A stretch of DNA of 64,000 bases from Actinokineospora inagensis DSM 44258 (GTDB lineage Bacteria > Actinomycetota > Actinomycetes > Mycobacteriales > Pseudonocardiaceae): assembly GCF_000482865.1 (NCBI RefSeq), contig NZ_KI519520.1, positions 65,796 through 129,795 on the forward strand. Reading direction: 5' to 3'. The translations under genes were made by a program, and so were the position numbers. The stretch's first letter is position 1, and each line of letters starts with the position of its first letter. The notes under the pieces were generated by a model, which was given only the letters and a program-made list of their open reading frames with translations, made no database searches and was not told the origin of the DNA. Of the stretch, positions 62,401 to 64,000 are shown piece by piece.

Positions 62401-63527
62401 GCAAGGCCCCCGACGACCTGATCGAGGCCGTGGCAGCACACGGAGCCTCAGTCACAGTCGTCGCCGGAGACGCCGCCGACACCGACCTCCTCACCACCCT
62501 CGGCGCACGATCGGTCTTCCACGCGGCAGGCGTGCTCGACGACGGCGTGTTGGGTTCGCTGGACCGCTCCCGAGTCGAGCCGGTACTCCACGCCAAGGCC
62601 ATCTCCGCCCTAGCCCTCCACGCGGCAGTCCCAGACGCCGCTGAGTTCGTCCTCTTCTCCTCCATCGCCGCCACCCTCGGCACCCCGGGCCAAGCCTCCT
62701 ACGCCGCCGCCAACGCCGTCCTCGACGCCCTCGCCCACCACCGCCACGCTCGCGGCCTCCCCGCCCGCACCCTGGCCTGGGGCCCCTGGGACCTCGACGG
62801 CGGAATGCTCGGCCCACTCACCGACACCACCCGAGACCACCTATCCCGCACCGGTTTCCCCGCCCTACCCCCCGACATCGGCCTCGCCCTCTTGGACCGC
62901 GCCCTACAAGAACCAACCCCCACTGTCGTCGCCGCCCTGGTAAACCCGGCAGCCCTCGACACCCCACCCCCCATCCTGCGCGCCCTGGCCCGCCCCTCCC
63001 GCCGAGTCGCCGAGACAGCCGCCCCCCTCGACCTCGGCGCCCGCCTGCTGCCCTTGCCCCCCGCCGAACGAACCCGGGTCTTGGTCGACTTGGTACGCAC
63101 CCACGCCGCCACCGTCCTCGGCTTTCCCTCAGCGGAGTCCATCGACCCCACCCGAGCCTTCTCCGACCTGGGCTTCGACTCGCTGACCGCCGTCGAACTC
63201 CGCAACCGCGTCACCACCGCCACCAACACCCGCCTCCCCGCCACCCTGGTGTTCGACCACCCCACCCCCACCCTGCTGGCCCACCGCCTCCTCGCCGACC
63301 TGACCCCAGCACCCCCCACCCCCACCACCGCCGCCCTAGCCGACCTGGACCGCATCGACGCCGACCTACCGTCCCTCCCCCCTGCCGACGCCACCCGCAT
63401 CCGAGCCCGCCTCACCGCCCTCCTCGCCAAAACAACCCCCACCACCCCCGCCACCGCCAACGACGACCTGGACGCCGCAACCCCCGACACCATCTTCACC
63501 CTCATCGACAACGAACTGGAAAGCTAG
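53451..63527 (+). CDS. Type I modular polyketide synthase 3 (modules 5-6)
   Basis: A 3358-residue PKS. N-terminal docking coil ([20 protein letters not shown]). Module 5: KS (Cys203, TACSSGL), malonyl AT (GHSIGE ~606; HAFH), KR (~1039; no LDD, SATWGS Trp, A-type), ACP (~1319). Module 6: KS (Cys1546), malonyl AT (GHSIGE ~1965; HAFH), DH ([10 protein letters not shown] ~2250), ER (~2784), KR with LDD (B-type, ~2953), ACP (~3242). Ends in [15 protein letters not shown], a docking tail like PKS 1, and has no thioesterase, so a further PKS or release enzyme lies outside. KS5 has an odd [11 protein letters not shown] where others read [14 protein letters not shown] 53451 was chosen for the GGAGCGGGGA just upstream; GTG 53457 is an alternative. 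The 5' quarter is G/T-rich, the 3' end C-rich. Confidence 0.94.
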   Translation: MVVAGSVEQYVEALRSSLKENERLKARNRELVGAGREPVAIVGMACRLPGGVGSADDLWDLVARGGDGISGFPVDRGWDLGRLYDPRGEREGTSYSREGGFVHSAGWFDHGFFGISPREAAAMDPQQRLLLETSWEVFEHAGIDPTLLRGSRTGVFVGAATSGYGYEVVDEGYGLTGAATSVLSGRVSYFFGFEGPTVTVDTACSSGLVALHLAVRALRAGECEAAVAGGVTVMVRPSAFVEFSRQGGLAGDGRCKSFGAGADGTGGAEGAAVLLVERLSDAVAKGHRVLAVVRGSAVNSDGASNGLTAPNGLAQRRVIRDALADAGVEARDVQLVEGHGTGTVLGDPIEASAVVATYGQGRGYPVFLGSVKSNIGHTQAAAGIAGVIKVVQAMRNRILPATRHAEVPSRHVEWAAGAVELLVESREWSVVDGVRRAAVSSFGVSGTNAHTIIEERAEVERESSAADLPWFVSGQTAEALREQVSRLGGVTAARGDVAFSLATGRAALEQRAVVLPGSRSTVVGEVVAGKVGFLFSGQGSQWSGMGVGLRRFPVFAEVFDRLCARFGVDPAGELDRTEVTQPVLFAFQVALYRLVEHWGIKADYLVGHSIGEVAAAHVAGVLSLEDACTLVEARARLMGALPGGAMLAVEADELELPDGVDLAAVNGPRARVVSGDVAAVDELAARWRAEGKRVKRLVVSHAFHSRHMDGMLAEFGRVAAKLTYQRPGVPIVTTAGGQPDSAEYWVGQVRATVQFAAAVDTLVGKGVTKFVEIGPDGVLSAAVRDCADGVVAIPLQRANRDAVDTWWRGLAGVFVAGVPITWPEPGRRVDLPTYAFQRSHFWPVSTTNHRYRVTWKPAHTAAKGLTGTWQVLTRKPDSDLARWCAKALGDHGATVVVGSEPVQADGVLSLLTSTAPHPEFPVVPQGIADTLDLVKVEGPPIWLATRGAVAVDEPLADPDAAPLWALGRVAALEHPHRWGGLVDLPPELDEQAADRLAAALVGVEDQLAIRAGRLFCRRLEAAPAGVADNWRPQGTVLVTGGTGALGGHVTRWLLGRGAEKVVLASRRGAEAAGEPDPRVTVVACDVTDSVALTALLAEYVPTAVFHAAGSGEYGAIADTDLAHFAAVLDAKVSGARTIAAALPDLDRFVLFSSVSATWGSGAQSAYSVANAALDALAESVGATSIAWGPWAGAGMAGADSTVDYLRKRGLNPLDPTVAIAALGQAVDQRDTCVTVADVDWARFVPAFTTARPQHFFADFVETVAPEVETAVEDFSGLSEGDYRRTLLDLVRTNAAAVLGHADPTAVKSHQAFSDLGFDSLTAVELRDRLAAVTGLKLATTIVFDHPSPAALADHLVSLARPTAKVTTTTHTAVDGEPIAIIGMACRYPGGVRSPEDLWELVSEGRDGIGDFPTDRGWDLSRVYDPDGGNGTSYVREGAFLDGVAEFDPVFFGISPREALAMDPQQRLLLQSCWEAFERAGIDPESMRGSRTGVFAGTSGQDYPVLLAGARDVSEGHQGTGNAAAVLSGRVAYTFGLEGPTLTVDTACSSSLVALHLAVKALRHGECDLALAGGVTVMSTPSAFVEFSRQLGLAADGRCKSFAAAADGTGWGEGVGVLLVERLSDARRHGHRVLAVVRGSAVNSDGASNGLTAPNGPAQQRVIHQALADARLEPSDVDVVEAHGTGTRLGDPIEAEALLATYGRDRDTPLWLGSVKSNIGHTQAAAGVAGVIKVVQALRAGVLPRTLHVDEPTPRVEWAAGSVELLTSARPWPGPPGLPRRAGVSSFGMSGTNAHVIIESAPDQVDPDPVGAPPALIVLPVSARTEHGLVAQVEALRGCGHDLVDLAHSLATTRSVLDHRAVLFGDVSLDGAVIGQADEGRTGFLFTGQGSQRPGMGAGLYAAFPVFAAAFDDVCARVELPIRDVVFGGGVELDQTAYTQPALFALQVALFRLVESWGLRPDVLIGHSIGELAAAHAAGVLSLDDACALVAARGRLMQQLPPGGAMLAIEATPDELDLPDGVDLAAVNGERSVVVSGAGALIEQVKARMAGHRTKQLVVSHAFHSRLMDPMLDEFAAIARSLTYHRPRITLLTTVDGDPATPEYWVRQVREPVRFSAAVERATGVTRFLELGPDGVLSAAVDRPSAPTLRAGRDEVETLLRAVAEIHVHGGAADWGAITADWGGRRVDLPTYAFARERYWPTPAVLADVVAAGMGATDHPLLGAGVGVAGGDGVLFTAQLSTRTHPWLADHRVQGRIVLPGTGFVEMAVRAGDACGLGTLEELVLHAPLVLPDRGAVQVQVAVEAGAITVHGRAADETGWSERPWTLHATGTLVADFGSIVDFDWPPPGEAVDISGLYADLASAGLSYGPAFQGLRAVWSGPGAVFAEVTVPESDARFGLHPALLDSALHALAVDARGSGGPGVPFAWSGVRLSATGATTLRVRLTRDNDGVSLVAVDPAGTPVISVDRVVLRAATAEVSAPPLHRVAWQPVSLGDPSGRWAVLDNDEAAAGLAAAGAEIVPLADADKVLLTWHGDIVDRVVNAIDDVRTLLARPVTLVVLTRGSVAAEPGDDVPDLAGSAVWGLLRVAQNEEPDRIQLVDVDADPWAALVRCPDEPQLAIRAGTTLVPRVVPDPGTDLVPPSGDWRLDTTGRGTLENLVLTPAPPVELGPGEVRVAVRAAGLNFRDVLNALGMYPGEVAIGGEAAGVITEVGPGAHRFVPGDRVLGLFSAAFATSAVADERLLVPLPDTWSFVDGACVPIVYATAYYGLVDLAGLKAGESVLIHAAAGGVGMAAVQLARHLGAEVYGTAGPAKWPATTLADDHLSSSRDLAFADKFPQVDVVLNALAGEFVDASLRLLKPGGRFLEMGKTDIREESTVDYRPYDLAEAGPDRIGEILTRVMALFESNTLTLPPHRAWDVRQARNAFRHMSQARHIGKVVLTIPIPVDPAAPVLITGGTGALGGLLARHLAASGRRNLILLSRTGKAPDDLIEAVAAHGASVTVVAGDAADTDLLTTLGARSVFHAAGVLDDGVLGSLDRSRVEPVLHAKAISALALHAAVPDAAEFVLFSSIAATLGTPGQASYAAANAVLDALAHHRHARGLPARTLAWGPWDLDGGMLGPLTDTTRDHLSRTGFPALPPDIGLALLDRALQEPTPTVVAALVNPAALDTPPPILRALARPSRRVAETAAPLDLGARLLPLPPAERTRVLVDLVRTHAATVLGFPSAESIDPTRAFSDLGFDSLTAVELRNRVTTATNTRLPATLVFDHPTPTLLAHRLLADLTPAPPTPTTAALADLDRIDADLPSLPPADATRIRARLTALLAKTTPTTPATANDDLDAATPDTIFTLIDNELES

Positions 63528-64000
63528 CCACCCCCATCGACGAAGCCCCACCCCCGCCCCGCACACCTCAAACCAATCCCGCCTCACATCGACGAGGGTC
63601 GCCTGCCCTCCTCGCGCGCCGCGAATCCCGCCTCACATCGACGAGGGTCGCCAGCCCACCCCGCGCGCCTCGAAACCCACTCCTCATCGACAAAGGCCGC
63701 CAGCCCACCCCACGCGCCTCGAAACCCGCCGATCCCAACCGCCCGTTGTGGTGAAGTTGTTTTGTTTGGGGGGGAGCGGTGGCCTAAGCCGGCTGGCGGG
63801 TAAGGCCACGCTTTCCAGTGGCCCCGCCTTTTAGCCTTACCCAGGCCACCGCTAGGGGCCCCAAACAAAACAACTTCACCACAACGGGCACCACCGCTTT
63901 CATCTGGCGCCCAAGCGCCGGCGTCGCCGCCAGGCGACCAGGCCGACCCCCGAGGCGCAGCCGAGGCCCAGTGACTCATTCCTCCCCCACCCCCCAAAAC
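63528..64000. repeat. Intergenic repeat region after PKS 3 (right, inverted copy)
   Basis: 473 bp to the window edge with no supported gene. 63540-63740 has three tandem units of roughly 65 bp with the minus-strand core GGGTTTCGAGGC (or a variant) ... CTCGTCGATG. 63741-63889 is the inverted palindromic element. 63890-63980 matches 52955-53038 in reverse. A minus-strand frame (63584-63997) and a plus-strand frame at 52949-53473 encode the same peptide over about 40 residues, which follows from the inverted repeat. Confidence 0.8.
63741..63889 (-). repeat. 149-bp palindromic element, right copy, inverted relative to the left
   Basis: The same element as at 53039-53186, nearly identical, in opposite orientation. 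The 31-bp ends are at 63741-63771 and 63859-63889. One extra base in the G-run after the left arm explains 149 versus 148 bp. It sits 213 bp after the PKS 3 stop and could act as a transcription terminator hairpin or recombination site. Confidence 0.88.

Noticed and set aside
1..64000. tRNA, rRNA or integrase/transposase genes
   Set aside because: None recognised on either strand; the repeats carry no transposase.

Overview
The window is very GC-rich, uses many GTG starts and packs its genes into translationally coupled runs with ATGA or GTGA overlaps. It also carries LAL-type LuxR regulators, modular type I polyketide synthases (PKS) and a family 2B encapsulin locus. This suggests an actinomycete, plausibly of the Pseudonocardiales (an inference from style and gene content, not from a marker gene). 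The window is the left or middle part of a biosynthetic gene cluster and both ends are cut: the first gene runs off the left edge, and no PKS loading module or terminal thioesterase domain is present.

Layout. (1) 1-5037, minus strand: five coupled genes: Gfo/Idh oxidoreductase (partial), Ldh2-type NAD(P)H oxidoreductase, M20 metallohydrolase, TIM-barrel sugar-phosphate isomerase and a second Gfo/Idh oxidoreductase. (2) 5387-12335, plus strand, divergent from (1): two DegT-type PLP aminotransferases, a UbiA-like membrane prenyltransferase, a flavin amine-oxidase-like protein, a SAM methyltransferase and an ANL adenylating enzyme. Together these 11 genes look like a pathway making and activating an amino-bearing building block or side group, whose structure cannot be read from sequence. 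(3) 13082-15706: a NACHT NTPase with a large membrane domain. (4) 15678-20958, minus strand: IspH with an unusual N-terminal extension, a polyprenyl diphosphate synthase and two adjacent family 2B encapsulin shell proteins, with a divergent SDR gene at 21325-22053. This looks like an isoprenoid nanocompartment locus. (5) 22054-23335: repeat-filled convergent intergenic DNA. (6) 23336-33555: two LAL regulators, two small membrane proteins, two type II thioesterases and a cytochrome P450. One regulator carries an in-frame palindromic insertion, and one thioesterase lacks its nucleophilic serine. (7) 33689-63527, plus strand: three PKS genes with six modules.

PKS reading: M1 KS-AT(malonyl)-DH-ER-KR-ACP; M2 KS-AT(GAGH motif, probably an unusual alkylmalonyl)-KR-ACP; M3 KS-AT(methylmalonyl)-DH-KR-ACP; M4 KS-AT(malonyl)-KR-ACP; M5 KS-AT(malonyl)-KR-ACP; M6 KS-AT(malonyl)-DH-ER-KR-ACP. 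The last PKS gene is bracketed by two inverted copies of a ~149-bp palindromic element with 31-bp terminal inverted repeats.

The most interesting items are the two-shell encapsulin/prenyl synthase/IspH locus, the palindromic element that has become 54 codons of a regulator, the inverted repeat pair around PKS gene 3, a recurrent CTAGGGGTTG promoter motif, the Ser-less thioesterase and the atypical AT of module 2.
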